Shown: positions 20,786 to 32,885, numbered from the stretch's first letter. The stretch is DNA of 64,000 bases from Neostapfia colusana (GCA_030760725.1 JASWHV010000010.1:31811760-31875759); one strand, 5' to 3'. A program made the numbers and translations. The notes: generated by a model not told the origin, from the letters alone.

Positions 20786-22514
20786 CTAAGGACCTCCTGG
20801 CTCCCGCCGGAACCTTGCGGCTATAAGGGCGGCCGCACCCTCGACTTCAGCCCTGGCAGCTTCCTCCCGCTCCGCGGCTGGGCCCTCTCTCGCTGGCTCT
20901 AGTGAGAAAGAGCGGTCGCGGCTCTTGAAGCATGCCAGCACATGCGAGGCGACCTCTAACGCTAAGCCGCGGCCCTCGGCCTCAAGCTCGCTGGCGACCA
21001 CCAAGTCTAGTCTGTCAAGCTTGGCGCCGATCGACTCCAACGCAGGGATCACCTCCGCCACCTTCAATTCAGGAGCCGCGGCCCTCACCAGACTAAAGCC
21101 AAGAGGGATCAGGACGGACCCCGCTCGATCCACGAAGCTTGAGATCGCAAGAGCCTCGGAGGACCGCAAGGCTGAGAGCTCCTCCACCTCGCGGCGGGCC
21201 GCCTGCAGAGCCTCCAGGTTCCTCTTGGAGAATTCCTTCTCCTTGGCCGCCAGGGAGCTCTCCCGAAGATGGAGAGTCTTGGCAAGCCGCTGCAACTCAG
21301 CGGCCTTGATGTTGACGGTCAACTCCCAGTCCAAGACCGCCCGGCGATCATGGGAGACCTGTTCCTCTCTCAAGTCGAGGTCTGCCTTCAGGATCTCCAG
21401 CTCCTCCATACGAGCTCGAAGGTCATCCTCGCCCGCTGCCAGCTGCGCGGCGACCCTCTCCGCCTCAGCTGCCATGGAACGCTCCCGTTCCTCAACGGCG
21501 AGTTCACGGCGCTCCAACCGCTGCCATATCTCCACAGCAGCAGAGAGGCTCTCTTCGGCCCGGGCGTGTGCCTCCAGGGTCTCCCTGTTGATCCGCCGCG
21601 ATTGGGTATCCATGCGGTCGACAGCCCGCTTCATCCGGTCGAGGAGCGCTTTTCTGAAGTCGAGCAACTCCCGCCTGGAGTCGAGCTCACTCTTAACCTT
21701 CGCGGTCCTCTCCCACAAAAGGTTCCCCCAGGTGAGGAGGCAATCCCGATCAACCGTATACTCCTCCCGCTCGCGCCCTAGTGCAGCCAAGACCTGCCGA
21801 ACGCTCGTCTCGGCAAGCGCGAAGGCATCCGCTAGACGCAATGGAGCAACAGAGGCCTTGGCAGTCCCCCCGACCTCCTCCATTACCTCGTCCTCAGGAA
21901 GAGCCAACGCACCAGCAACCAAGACGAGACGCGATCAGGAGAAGCTGGCTCCGAGGCTCTGGCAGCCAGGCCTGCCGGGCTCTCTTCAGCTTCTGGCTTT
22001 TTGATCTGAGGAGAGGGGCGAACCAGGGAAGGCGGTGCTGGAGAAAAGGCCGGGCCGCCTAGTGCAGGGTCGACCTGCGCTGGCTTGGGGGCCGCGGTGG
22101 CCGTCTCGGCAGAAAGAGACGATGCCGCCGCGGAGTCCGGGCACACCGGAACAGGAGAAGTTCGCGCTGGCCTGGGGGCCGCGGCAGTTGCCCCTGGCTC
22201 CGAGCACAGCGGCACAGATTCCCCGCAAGTCGGGGAGGCCGGGAAGCGCGGACACTCCAGCGGGCTCTGAACCCCGACTTCCGAGCCGGGGTAGGACTCC
22301 CAGAGCCCGCTATCGTCACTGACGGCCGCTCCGCTGTCGCTTGGACTGGCGGAACAGGGGACGCCCCAGAAGCTTCCCCCAGCGCATCAACCCGGGGCCT
22401 CTTCGAGTCGCCACCGGAGGGAGTGTCAGGCACCCCAGAATCCCGACTTGGCACAAACGCCGTTGCCGGAGGAGATCGAGCGCACTTCTTCTCTGGCGGC
22501 GGGTTGGAAGCCAT
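20786..22514 (-). pseudogene. Tat-4 antisense extra ORF (coiled-coil protein), two frameshifts
   Basis: The ancestral start is ATG at the complement of 22512-22514 (MASNPPPEKK); the stop is at 20786-20788. The N-terminal third is Pro/Ala/Ser-rich and has shifted frame twice (near 22215 and near 21910). The last 378 codons (21922-20786) are open. They include VRQVLAALGREREE and a long stretch rich in Glu, Arg, Leu and Ala (about residues 40-210 of that frame) that reads like a coiled coil. Antisense extra ORFs are known in Tat-clade elements; their function is not established. The Met at 21922 is probably internal. Confidence 0.75.
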
Positions 22515-23005
22515 GGCAAAGGAGAACTCAAAGGCAAGAGAGCAAAAGCGCAAGAGTCCGAGAAGAAACGCAGAGAAGTGCGAAAGGAAGCTGCAATGTG
22601 GGTAAGACCCCTCTAAAAAACTTCCCGGGTGCAATTCCAAGCGATTTGGAACTCTTTGAATACCCCGCACCGGCAACCGCTTTGGTTCCTAGACCGAGTG
22701 CCGATGACGGGTGGGCCCAAGCCGCCTAACTGAAGCGGTGGGGGCAAGGAGTCAGTCTCCTGAGAAGATTAGCCGGCAAGGCACTTCGGCGGTTCCCGAA
22801 GAAAGTGCCACAACGTGCAGAAGTGGCAATCTTGGGAACCGCTGCAGTAAAAGCAACCATCAAGTAAGTGCACGCTCCCACGATTCCGCGGCCGCTCGTG
22901 CTCCGGCAGCGGTCAATTCGGGACTTAGAGAAAGTGCGCGGATTGGAAGAGACGGAGGTCCCACCTCGGGCTCGCTATCTCCCCCGAGATGGGCCCGGGG
23001 GCCAC

Positions 23006-24102
23006 TGTCGGTATCTGAGATATGTGGTACCCCCGCGCACAGGGTAAAATGCCTAAGGTACTCGCCCTTCTCCGCAGGGAGAGCTCCGAAGGCGCCATGC
23101 GTCCGGCGGGGCCGGACCTCCCTCTCCTAAGAGGAGAGCTCCGGGCCCGCCACGAGGCATACAGAAGCCGGACCTCCCCCTCTGCGGGAGAGAGGTCCGA
23201 AGGCGCCACGCGTCCAGCGGGGCCGGACATCACTCTCCTCAGAGGAGAGCTCCGGGCCCACCACGTGGCCGACAGAAGCCGAGCCTCCCCCTCCGTGGGC
23301 AGAGGTCCGGAGGCTCCACGTGCCCCGCAGGCCGGACCCTTCTCTCCTCAGAGAAGGGCTCCGGACCCGCCACGTGGCCAGAAGAACGGTGCTGCCTTCC
23401 CCCGAGCGGTAGGCAGCGGGCGTAAAGGCGCCCCATACCTTGCCCGTACAAGGTATTCAAGGCCCCCGTCTTCCCAAGACACGGAGACGCAGAGCACGCG
23501 TCTGTCAGGTGCCGTTGCGCCCAGTCGCATCACAAACTGGCACGCGGTGTCAGAACCTGCCAGCCAATAAACACCGCGACAAGACATCCCATGCCGCCTG
23601 CACCGCCATCAACCACTACGACTAGCATGCGGCATGGGCAGGGCGGCAAGATGAAGACTCAGAAGCCTTCGACCAGAGACAACTACCGGCATAACTGCAG
23701 ATACGGTAGATAATAGACAATCTTCCCGGGACCAATTGTCGGGTCCTTGCTCCCCTTGTAAGCCGCCCGAGTCTTGGACTATAAAAGGCTCGGGTAGGCG
23801 TCGATAGCAAGGGTTCGCACTTTGCAACTCATACGCTAGCCATACACTCTCAATCTGTAACTCATCCCCGAGCTCAGGCCTCCGGTCCTGAGCAGCAAGC
23901 AATACAGCGAGCTCCATAGCTCGCCATGGACGTAGGGTTTTACCCTCCGGCGGCCTGAACCACGTAAAACTCGCCGTGTCAAGCTCTTACTAACTCGTCC
24001 ATCTGCGCAAGCTCTCCGCTAGAGACTAGCCCCACCGAAAAAAAAACCTCCGCGGGCTGCCCAGTGCAGGCCCGGGGGAAGTGTCGACTGAACACTTCGA
24101 CA
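23006..24102 (+). repeat. Tat-4 3' LTR
   Basis: 1097 bp, TGTCGGTATC to ACTTCGACA, TATA box at 23780-23787, followed by GCATC. It is preceded by GGGCCCGGGGGCCAC. Differences from the 5' LTR are scattered substitutions, an estimated few percent by eye. Confidence 0.95.
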
Positions 24103-26389
24103 GCATCCATGGCTGTAGGGCTGCCGGGACCGCCAGCTTCGAGGTGCTGGTCAAGCCCCCTTCGCCCGGCTCGGCGGGCCGGGCTGTAGGCCGCAGCAAC
24201 GTCCTCTCGAAAACTCCTTCGGGCGCGGGGGCTCCGGTGGAAGCCTTCGTTGAAAGGTTGTCAGCTGCGGCATTACCAGCGCGCGGTACGTGATGCAGGT
24301 CCAAGGCGAGGAATTCTTTCTCCAACATCTGTACGTGAAGCAGATACGCAGCTAGCTGCAGGTCATTGCAGGAGCATTCGCCCTTGACTTGCTTGATGAC
24401 CAGTTTGGAGTCGCCCTGTGCCAACAACTGGCGAGCGCCTAAAGAAAGGGCTGTCTGCAGGCCAAAGATGAGTGCTTCATACTCCGCCATGTTGTTGGTT
24501 GCCTTGAAATTTAGACGCACCATATACCCAAACTGTTCCCCTGATGGCATGAGGAGCAGTACGCCGGCACCGGCCCCCTGCTTTCGCGAGGAGCCGTTGA
24601 AGAAAAGTGTCCAGTGAGGTTCGGTGAAGACCGGAGCTTGGGGCTCTGGCTCACTGCCTTCATGGCCCCCTGGGTCGGTCTTCGTTGGTGTCCACTCCCC
24701 CACAAAGTCAGCCAGCGCTTGGCTCTTGACTGCATGGCGTGGGAGGAAGTCCAGCTCAAACTCCGCCAGCTCCGCCGCCCATTTAGCAACGTTGCCGGTC
24801 GCATGGCGGCTGTGAAGAATTGTCTTCAGCGGATACGAGGTGACTACCGAGACCCTGTGGGCCTGGAAGTAATGGCAGAGCTTCCTGGAGGCCACGAGCA
24901 CCGCATACAGCAGCTTGTGGACTTCTATGTACCTTGTCTTGGCATCATGAAGTACTTCGCTGATGTAGTAGACAGGCCTCTGTATGGTTTGAACCCTCTC
25001 TCTTAGGCTTGGGAGCTCCTCGTCCATTGGCCCCGGCCCGCCGGAGGTGGGTGGACCCACGGGGGCCTCCGGGAACTAGGACCCGGAGGCCCTTAAGCTT
25101 TCTTGATCATCTGGGAGCTCCGCGGGGTCTTGAGGGACCTCCGGGAGATCCCAATTGGACCCTGGAGATTTATCTTGGGGGTCCGGGAGGCCGTCCTGGG
25201 CCTCCGGGAGGTCGACTTGGACCTCCAGGTGGTCCGGGAGACCGTCTTGGCCCTGCGGGGCCCCCTGGCGTCTGTCTTCTGCTACCGGAGCAGGTTGCGA
25301 GGGTGAGGGGTCTGGCCGCTCCGCGACAAGGACCATACTCACCACTTCTGTTGTCGCCGCAATGTAGAGCAGCAAGTGCTCCCCGGGCTCAAGGGCTACC
25401 ATGATAGGTAGGGTCGTCAGTAGTCGCTTCAACTCTTGGAAAGCCTCTTCTGCTTCGTCAGTCCAGGCAAAGGGGCCTGACTTGCGCAGGAGCATAAAAA
25501 AAGGGAGTGCCCGCTCTGCTAGCCTCGGTATAAACCGACTCAGTGCGGCTAGACATCCCGTGAGTCTCTGAACATCCTTGACGCGGATGGGGGGCCGCAT
25601 CAAGTCGATGGCCTTGATCTTCTCTGGGTTGCCCTCAATCCCTCGGTGCGAGACCAGGAACCCTAAGAGCATCCCAGAGGACACGTCGAACACACATTTA
25701 TCTGGGTTCAGTTTGGTGCGCGTAGAGCGCAACTTGTCAAAGACTAAAGCTAGGTTATCTAGTAGGGATGAACCCTGCTTGACCTTGACAACTATGTCAT
25801 CGACATACACCTCAACTATGTCTCTTATTAACTCCCCAAAGGTTTTGTGCATCGCCCGCACAAAGGTGGGGAGTGCATTCTTTAGGCCGTAAGGCATAGA
25901 CACATAGCAATAAAGGCCATCTACTGTGATGAAGGAGGTGTGCTCCTCGTCCTCCCTAGACATGGTGATCTGATGGAAACCCGAGTAGGCGTCTGGGAAG
26001 CACAACATATCACAGCCTGACGTTGAGTCTACTATTTGATCTATTCTAGGGAGAGGGAATGGATCTTTGGGACATGCCTTATTGAGACTGGTGTAGTCGA
26101 TGCACATCCAGAGCTTCCCGCCGGCCTTCGGGACAACGACGGGGTTCGCCAACCATCGGGGGTGGTGGACCTCCCGTATGAAGCCAGCGTCCAGCAGCTT
26201 CTTGACTTCTTCACGGATGAAGTTTTGCCGCTCGATGGACTGCTTGCGGGGCTTCTGTTGAACCGGCCGGGCGTCGGGGAAGACTTTCAAGTAGTGCTCG
26301 ATCACCTCCCTGGGGATCCCCGGCATCTGTGACGGCTGCCATGGAAACACGTCGACGTTGTGCCGGAGGAAGGTGACGAGCGCGCCTTC
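24103..26389 (-). pseudogene. pol: Tat-5 pol N-part: RT, RNase H, archaeal-type RNase H
   Basis: It opens after the UAG at 26392-26390. RT is intact with YVDD (near 25806). The degenerate first RNase H holds the Pro/Leu-rich insertion (about 25083-25290). A single TAG lies at 25076-25078. The archaeal-type RNase H reads FFNGSS: its first catalytic Asp is Asn here (codon at 24596-24598), which should abolish activity. The frame then runs into the Tat-4 insertion at 24103. Confidence 0.88.
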
Positions 26390-28864
26390 CTATTTGCTAT
26401 CCAGGCCCCCGGCTACCCGGGTGGTCTGGGTAGCTTCGGCGCCGACTTGGACAACCTTTAAGGTGACGCCGCCCTCGTCGAGAGGTTGCACCCGGGGTGC
26501 TGTGGTGGAAGCACTGTGACGTGCGATCGGGCGGAGCTGGTCCGGCTCCTTATTGCCGGGGGCTGATGCCCCAGCTGTTGCGAGCGCTTGGAGCTTCTCC
26601 AGGGCCGACACTGCAGCAGTGCGGTCCCCACGAATCCTGAGAACGCCCGTAGGTGTTGGCATCTTCAGGACGAGGTAGCCGTAGTGGGCTACAGCCATGA
26701 ACCGGTACAGGGCTGGCCAGCCGATTATGGCGTTGAAGGGGAGACTAATGTTGCCGTAGGGGATAACCAGTCCCGGCCCTACCCCTGAGAACGGGCTCGA
26801 CGGGGTGAGCTTGGCCGTCGGGACCTGCAGCTTCTGGAAAGCTGCACGGCTGATGAGGTTCAGCCCAGCTCCTCCATCTACCAAAACGTGGTACATTCTC
26901 AAGTTGGCGATGGTAGGGGCCACCAGGAGCGGTAGTTGGCCGGCCCCAGCCATGTTCCTGGGGCAGTCGGTGGTGTCAAAGCTGATGGGGGTCCCCATCT
27001 ACTTAAGGTGCAGTGCAGCACTTGGGAGTGGCGCCACCGATGCTACCGCTCGGCGCAGAGTCTTGACTGCGCTTCGGGACGAGGGGTCGGCGGACCCGCC
27101 GTATATGACGTAGAGCTTCTTCCGACGCTCATCGTCACTGGAGCCGGAGTCCTCATGATTGCGTGCCTCCTTCACGACATGCTGAGACTCCTGGATCTCC
27201 TCTGGGTGGTCGACGTTGTCTGGAACACCCACCCCCTGCTCGTCTTCCTTTGGACGGAAGGGCAGGGCATCAGCCCGCTGCCGCTTCCCCTTGCGGAAGC
27301 GCTCTGCGAGCCTTCGGATCTCCCGGCACTCGGCAGTAGTGTGGAGACAGCTGCCGTGCACGGGGCACATGTTGTCCTGGCTATCTTCCGGGATCGGTGA
27401 CTTTCGCTGCATCTTGTCAGGGCGCGGCCACCGAGCCCCACTGAGCGTCGCTGCAGTGACGACTGGGGTCGCAGCCGGCGGTCTTATCTTGCTTCTGCTT
27501 CGGCTCTTGGTCTTCCTGCTGCCTCCATAGGGAGTAGGACCAGATCTGGGCAGCCCTCCTGACTCGGAGGATGGCTGTGAATGCCAGTTCCATCCATCGG
27601 CTGCTCTGGCGCACTTGTCCGCCAAGCTGAAGAGCTCTGAGGCATCGCGCACCTCCCTGGTCGCGAGTTTCTCAAGCATCTTCTTCTCTCGGACGCCTTG
27701 CCGGAACGCCACCACCACAGAAGCATTTTGAATGTGTGGGATGGTGTTCCACACCTGGGAGAACCGCTGGATGAAAGAGCACAGCGACTCCCCAGGTTGT
27801 TGTTGGATGGCGTGGAGGTCGAGCTCCGTGCCAGGCCGGGTGTAGGAACTGCCGAAGTTGGCTATGAAATGTCGGCAAAGCTCTCCCCAGGAAGTTACGG
27901 AACCCTGGGGGAGGTTCATGAGCCAAGACCGAGCTGGGCCGGTCAAGGCGACAGGGAAGTAATTGGCCATGACGGCTTCATTCCCTCCTGCGGCAAGTAC
28001 GGCGATGGAGTAGATCTGGAGGAACTCCGCCAGGTTGACGCTACCGTCGTACTTTTCGGGCAGGTGCGGCCGGAACTTGCATGGCCACCTCGCGAAGCGA
28101 AGGTGGGGTTCAAGGGCCGCACATCCTGCACCAGCTGCTGCAGGTACTGGCGCTGCGAACGCTTGGTTCGCACTTGGCGCCGCGTATCCTGGCATGGGCA
28201 AGGCTGCACCATAGACCGGGGCTGCTGCTTGCGGCGCATATAGTTGTGGTATATGCTGCGCAGCATATGCCTGAGGCAGGGCTCACATGGCGAAGACCTG
28301 CCCTTCAGGTTGTGTCGAGGCCGACGACATGCTGTCGCCAGCCTCATGGTTGCGACGCCTTTCTCAGCGTCGCTCGAGGTACACCCGGGCGTCCTGGCCC
28401 AAGTGGCACCGTTCCAGTTCCCTTCGCAGGTCCGTCGACAGGAGCCTGGAGGAGCTGGAATCCGCTGTTAGCCCGTCAACCGTGGGTGTGCGCGTCAGCG
28501 ACACAGCCGGTTGTCCTGGGCGCCGTCCTCGCCGAAACCGAGGGTTCGCGGCGGCGACGACAAGGCGGTCCACCTCGCGGACCCATTGCTGGGTTGCTGA
28601 ATGGGGCGCATCCCCCGCAGGTGGGTTGTGCAGCAGCGCTCTTGCTGCAGCTAGCGCACCTCCATGATGTACGCTCAGCGCTGCAGAAGATCTCACACTG
28701 GTCGGGGCCTGCATAGCCGGAGTCGGCGTTGCCGGAGTCGGCTGCTGGCTACCAGCTTGTGCCGACACACTCCGTCGTGAGTGTGTCGACATGTAATCCC
28801 CAGTGGTCACGGTTCGCCATGAACGCGGAGGGGGAGAGTTTGCCGCTGAAGGAAGCTTAGTCAT
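26390..28864 (-). pseudogene. gag-pro: Tat-5 gag-protease with three stops and a protease deletion
   Basis: It starts MTKLPSAANS at 28864. Stops: TGA 28364-28366 (shared with Tat-4 and Tat-6), TGA 28283-28285 and TAG 26999-27001. The knuckle CPVHGSCLHTTAEC is intact. Protease VDGGAG is present, but about 24 residues are missing near 26742, between two short CGGGAGG-like repeats. That in-frame deletion removes part of the protease fold before NAIIG. The terminal UAG at 26390-26392 is followed in frame by pol. Confidence 0.87.
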
Positions 28865-28900
28865 CTTCGTCGGCAGAAACTCGTCGCGCTAGGAGAAAAG

Positions 28901-28919
28901 CCCCCTACCTGGCGCGGCA
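28901..28919 (-). other. Tat-5 primer binding site
   Basis: The minus strand reads TGCCGCGCCAGGTAGGGGG two bases from the LTR. One base differs from the family form. Confidence 0.68.
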
Positions 28920-28921
28920 AA

Positions 28922-30015
28922 TGTCGAAGTGTTCGGTCAACACTTCCCCCGGGCCTGCACTGGGCAGCCCGCGGAGGTTCTTTTTTCGGTGGGGCTAGTT
29001 TCTAGCGGAGATCTTGCGCATATGGACGAGTTAGTAAGAGCTTGACACGGCGAGTTTTACGTGGTTCAGGCCGCCGGAGCGTAAAACCCTACATCCACGG
29101 CGAGCTATGGAGCTCGCTGTATTGCTTGCTGCTCAGGACCGGAGGCCTGAGCTCAGGGGTGAGTTACAGCTTGAGAGTGTATGGCTAGCGTATGAGTTGC
29201 AAAGTGCGAACCCTTGCTATCGACGCCTACCCGAGCCTTTTATAGTCCAAGGCTCGGGCAGCTTACAAGGGGGGCCGGGACCCGACAGGTGGTCCCGGGA
29301 AGATTGTCTATTATCTACCGTATCTGCAGTTATGCCGGTAGTTGTCTCTGGTCGAAGGCTTCTGAGTCGTCATCTTGCCGCCCTGCCCATGCCGCATGCC
29401 AGTCGTAGTGGTTGATGACGGCACAGGCGGCATGGGATGTCTTGTCGCGGTGTTTATTGGCTGGCAGGTTCTGACACCGTGCGCCAGTCTGTGATGCGAC
29501 TGGGCGCAACGGCACCTAACAGAAGCGTGCTCCGCGTCTCCGTGTCTTAGGAAGACGCGGGCCTTGAACACCTTGTACGGGCAAGGTATGGGGCGTCTTT
29601 ACGCCCGCTGCCTATCGCTCGGGGCAAGCAGCGTCGTTCTACTGCCATGTGGCGGGCCCGGAGCCCTTCTCAGAGGATAGAAGGGTCAGTCCCGCGGGGC
29701 ACGTGGAGCCTCCGGACCTCTCCCCGCGGAGGGAGAAGCTCGGCTTCTGTTGCCACGTGGCGGGCCCGGAGCTCTCCTCTGAGGAGAGGGAGGTCCGGCC
29801 CCGCTGTACACGCGGCGCCTTCGGACCTCTCTCCCGCGAAGGGGGAGGTCCGGCTTCTGTATGCCACGTGGCGGGCCCGGAGCTCTCCTCTGAGGAGATG
29901 GAGGTCTGGTCCCGCCGGACGCGTAGCGCCTTCGGAGCTCTCCCTGCGGAGAAGGACGAGTTCCTTAGGCATTTTACCCTGTGCGCGGGGGTACCCCATA
30001 TCTCAGGTACCGACA
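28922..30015 (-). repeat. Tat-5 5' LTR (1094 bp)
   Basis: It begins TGTCGGTACC at 30015 and ends ACTTCGACA-like at 28922 (one change). TATA box on the minus strand at 29237-29244. The 55-bp array lies in U3 (about 29645-29930). Confidence 0.93.
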
Positions 30016-30365
30016 GTTGGGCAGCAAATGCCGACTTAAGATGAGAATGAGAAGAGGGAGCTGAACGCATGGTGAGCACGCGCTAGCAGGGCAATCATAA
30101 AAATTTAATAAGTAAACTAAATGAGTACCAAAGAAGAGCAACGTAGGACAAATTTCTTTTCATATAAATTTCCATAGGGGGAAGGCAGGCTGAATGTGGA
30201 GGCCACGACCGGCCTCAAGGGAAGCAAGACTCTACGTGCTTGGGATCGGAACCAGGCGAAGCTGAACGTAGTCCTGGACCATCCCCTGAGGCTTAGCTGC
30301 ACCAAGCACTGTTCCTGGACTTTATGAAATTTATTATAAAAAGAAGGGTCTGTCCTATTGTTGCT
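30016..30365 (-). other. Tat-6 3' internal region, part
   Basis: Non-coding. It matches in order the block after pol in Tat-7 (39718-40080), including the AT-rich segment (30090-30170) and the TAGAGTCTTGCTTCCC equivalent near 30223-30240. No gene is seen. Confidence 0.75.
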
Positions 30366-32885
30366 CTAGGGGTAGAACTTACAGCGGTGTTCTGTGTTCC
30401 GAGGGTTCGGGAGCGGGTCCCCATCCTCGGTTCTGGGGAATGGTCCCAGGCCCAGGATGTCCAGCCCCTAGTATGGCAAATGGCCATGTGGGCTGGATCA
30501 TCTGTACCGTCCAAGCCGGTGTATGGATCTGCTTGGCGTGGAACAGGCACGCCTTGCAGCTCTCGACCAGCTTGACGGCATCCTGGAGTGCTGCCGGCTA
30601 GTAGAAGCCATGCCGAAAGGCTTTACCGACAAGCGTGCGTGAGGAAGAGTGACTCCCACATTCGCCTCCATGGATCTCAGCGAACAAGTCGCAGCCTTCC
30701 CCCTGGGTTATGCACCGCAATAGGATGTGGTTGGCGCCGCGTCGGTAGAGATCCCCCTCTACCGCCATGTGTCTCTTAGCCATACGCACGATCCGTTCAG
30801 CGGATACACTTTCATCAGGGAGGATATTGTCTTTCAAGTAGTCCCGGACCTCCGTGATCCATGCATCGGGTCTGACTTGAGCATCTGGATCTTGAGCGCT
30901 GGGTTGCACGGAGTCCCCAGTGACGCTTATGATCCTTGGCGGCGTCCATTGACGCCGGGACCGCCATCTTCGAGGTGCTGGTATAGCCCCCTTCGCCCGG
31001 CTCGGCGGGCCGGGCTGTGGACCGCGGCAACGTCCTCTCGAAGCCCCCTTCAGGCACAGGGGCTCCGGTGGGGGTCTTCGTTGAGAGGTCGTCAGCTGCG
31101 GCCTTGCTAGCGCGCGGTACGTGGTGCAGGTCCAAGGCGAGGTGGTCTGTCTCCACCATCTTGTTTGATAACCAGCTGGGAGTCGCCCTGAGCCAACGAC
31201 TGGCGAGCGCCTAAAGACTGGGTTGTCTTTAGGCCAAGGATGAGTGCTTCATACTGTGCTATGTTGTTGGTTGTCTTGGAATTGAAACGCACCACATACC
31301 CAGACTGCCCCCCCGATGGCGTGAGGAACAGTACGCTAGCACCGGCCCCCTGCTTTCACAAGGAGCCGTCTACGAACAGCATTCAGTAAGGCCCGGTGAA
31401 GGCCAGGGCTCAGGGTCCTGGTTCACCGTCTCCATGGCCCCCTGAGTTAGCCTGCGTTGGCGTCTACTTCAGCCACGAAGTCAGCTAGTGCTTGGATGTT
31501 GTCTGCGTGACGGGGAAGGAAGCCTAGCTCAAACTCCAGTAGCTCCGCCGCCCCTTTGGCGACATTGTCCGTCGCGTGGGGGCTGTGTAGGATAGCTTTC
31601 AGCCTGGGGAGACCGCCGGGTGCTGATACTCGGAGGTCCCCCAGGCTGTCTTGGACCTCCGGGGAGCCCCGCTTATTTCCCGAGAGCTCCGGGGGGTCCC
31701 GTTGGACGTCCGGGAGGTTCTGTTGGGCCTCCGGGAGGGGGGGGGTCCCGTTGCACCTCCGGGAGGTCCTGCTGGTCCTCCGGGAGGTTGTGTCGGGGAT
31801 CCGGGGTCTGTTTTGGGCCTCCGGGGTTTCTTGGCACTTGTTTATTGACAGCGAAACAGGTTACGATGGTATGGGGTCCAGCCATGCTACGGTAAGGACC
31901 ATACTCACTTCTGCAGCCGTGGCCGCGACGTAGAGCAGCAGATGCTCTTCGGGCTTGGGGACTCCTATTACGGGTAGGGTCATCAGGAGTTGGTTCAGCT
32001 CCAGGGGAGCTTCCTCCGCTTCGTCGGCCTAAGCGAATGGGCCGGATTTACGTAGGAGCTTTAGAGAAGTTTCGCTTTGCTAACCTCGGTATAAACCGAC
32101 TCAGCGCAGCTAGGCATCCCGCGAATTTCTGGTCTTCAAGCCAATGGCTTTGACCCTCTCTGGGTTAGCCTCAGTCCCTCGGCGTGAGGCCAGGTATTCT
32201 AAGGGTTTTCCAGAGGGTATACCGAGTTCACATTTGTGGGACGGACGAAGACTAAGGCCAGGTTATCTAGTAGGGACGAACCCTGCCTGATCTTGACAAC
32301 AATGTCTTCGACACACACCTCAACTTAGTCTCTCATTAGCTCTCCTAAGGTCTTGTGCATTGCACGTACGAAGGTAGGGAGAGCGTTCCTTAGTCCATAA
32401 GGCATAGAGGCATAACAGTGCAGGCCGACTACTGTGGTAAAGGGTGCCCTTCAACTTCTCTAGACATAGGGGTCTGCTGGAAACCCGAGCAAGCATCTAG
32501 GAAGCACATCATATCGCAGCCTGACGTCAAGCCTACTATTTGATCTATCATAGGGAGAGAAAATAGATCTTTGGGACATGCCTTATCGAGACTGGTGTAG
32601 TCGATGCACTTCCGGAGCTTCCCGCCGGCCTTTGGAGCAATCAACGAAGCACCGGGGGTGGCGGACTTTCCGTGTGGAGCCAGCGCTCGGCAGCTTCTTG
32701 GTTTCTTCCGAATGAAACTTTTTACTGCTCGGTGGGCTGCCTGAGGGGCTCCTGTCGGACTGTCCAGGCGTTGGGGGAGACCTATAGTTAGTGCCCAATC
32801 ACCTCCCTAGGGATCTCTGGCATCCGCGACGGCTGTCATGCAGCACATCGGCATTGTGCCGGAGGGAGGTAACGAGCGTGCCTTC
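30366..32885 (-). pseudogene. pol: Tat-6 pol remnant with integrase core deleted
   Basis: RT blocks are recognisable from 32880 to about 31900 but broken by many small indels. The Pro/Leu-rich RNase H insertion is at about 31610-31840. Archaeal-type RNase H traces lie near 31380-31140. The integrase zinc region is open at 30909-30598. A deletion near 30430 then joins the first-Asp region to the last codons across a shared CGGT, removing the second catalytic Asp, the Glu and most of the C-terminus (about 750 bp compared with Tat-5). Confidence 0.85.

Larger units (their letters stand above)
16047..24102 (+). mobile_element. Tat-4: complete but pol-less Tat element (8.06 kb)
   Basis: Two LTRs of 1097 bp flank gag, a junk bridge, a worn integrase tail, a long 3' region and the antisense extra ORF. 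Protease, RT, both RNases H and the integrase catalytic core are absent. It could only have moved by using enzymes from another copy. It is flanked by GCATC duplications. The part from about 19135 on is more diverged from Tat-1 than gag is, which suggests a recombinant origin. Confidence 0.93.
24103..30015 (-). mobile_element. Tat-5, right part: 5' LTR, gag-pro, RT to RNase H
   Basis: This is the 5' two thirds of the minus-strand element whose integrase is at 14726-16046. The 5' LTR ends at 30015, followed by GTTGG (30016-30020), the probable target duplication, in the 3' region of Tat-6. The 3' LTR is beyond the Tat-3 insertion and outside the window. Confidence 0.92.

Noticed and set aside
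31620..31895. Collagen-like Gly-Pro frames
   Set aside because: They are the antisense reading of the Pro/Leu-rich insertion in Tat-6 pol. Similar frames appear opposite the insertion in Tat-1, Tat-5 and Tat-7.
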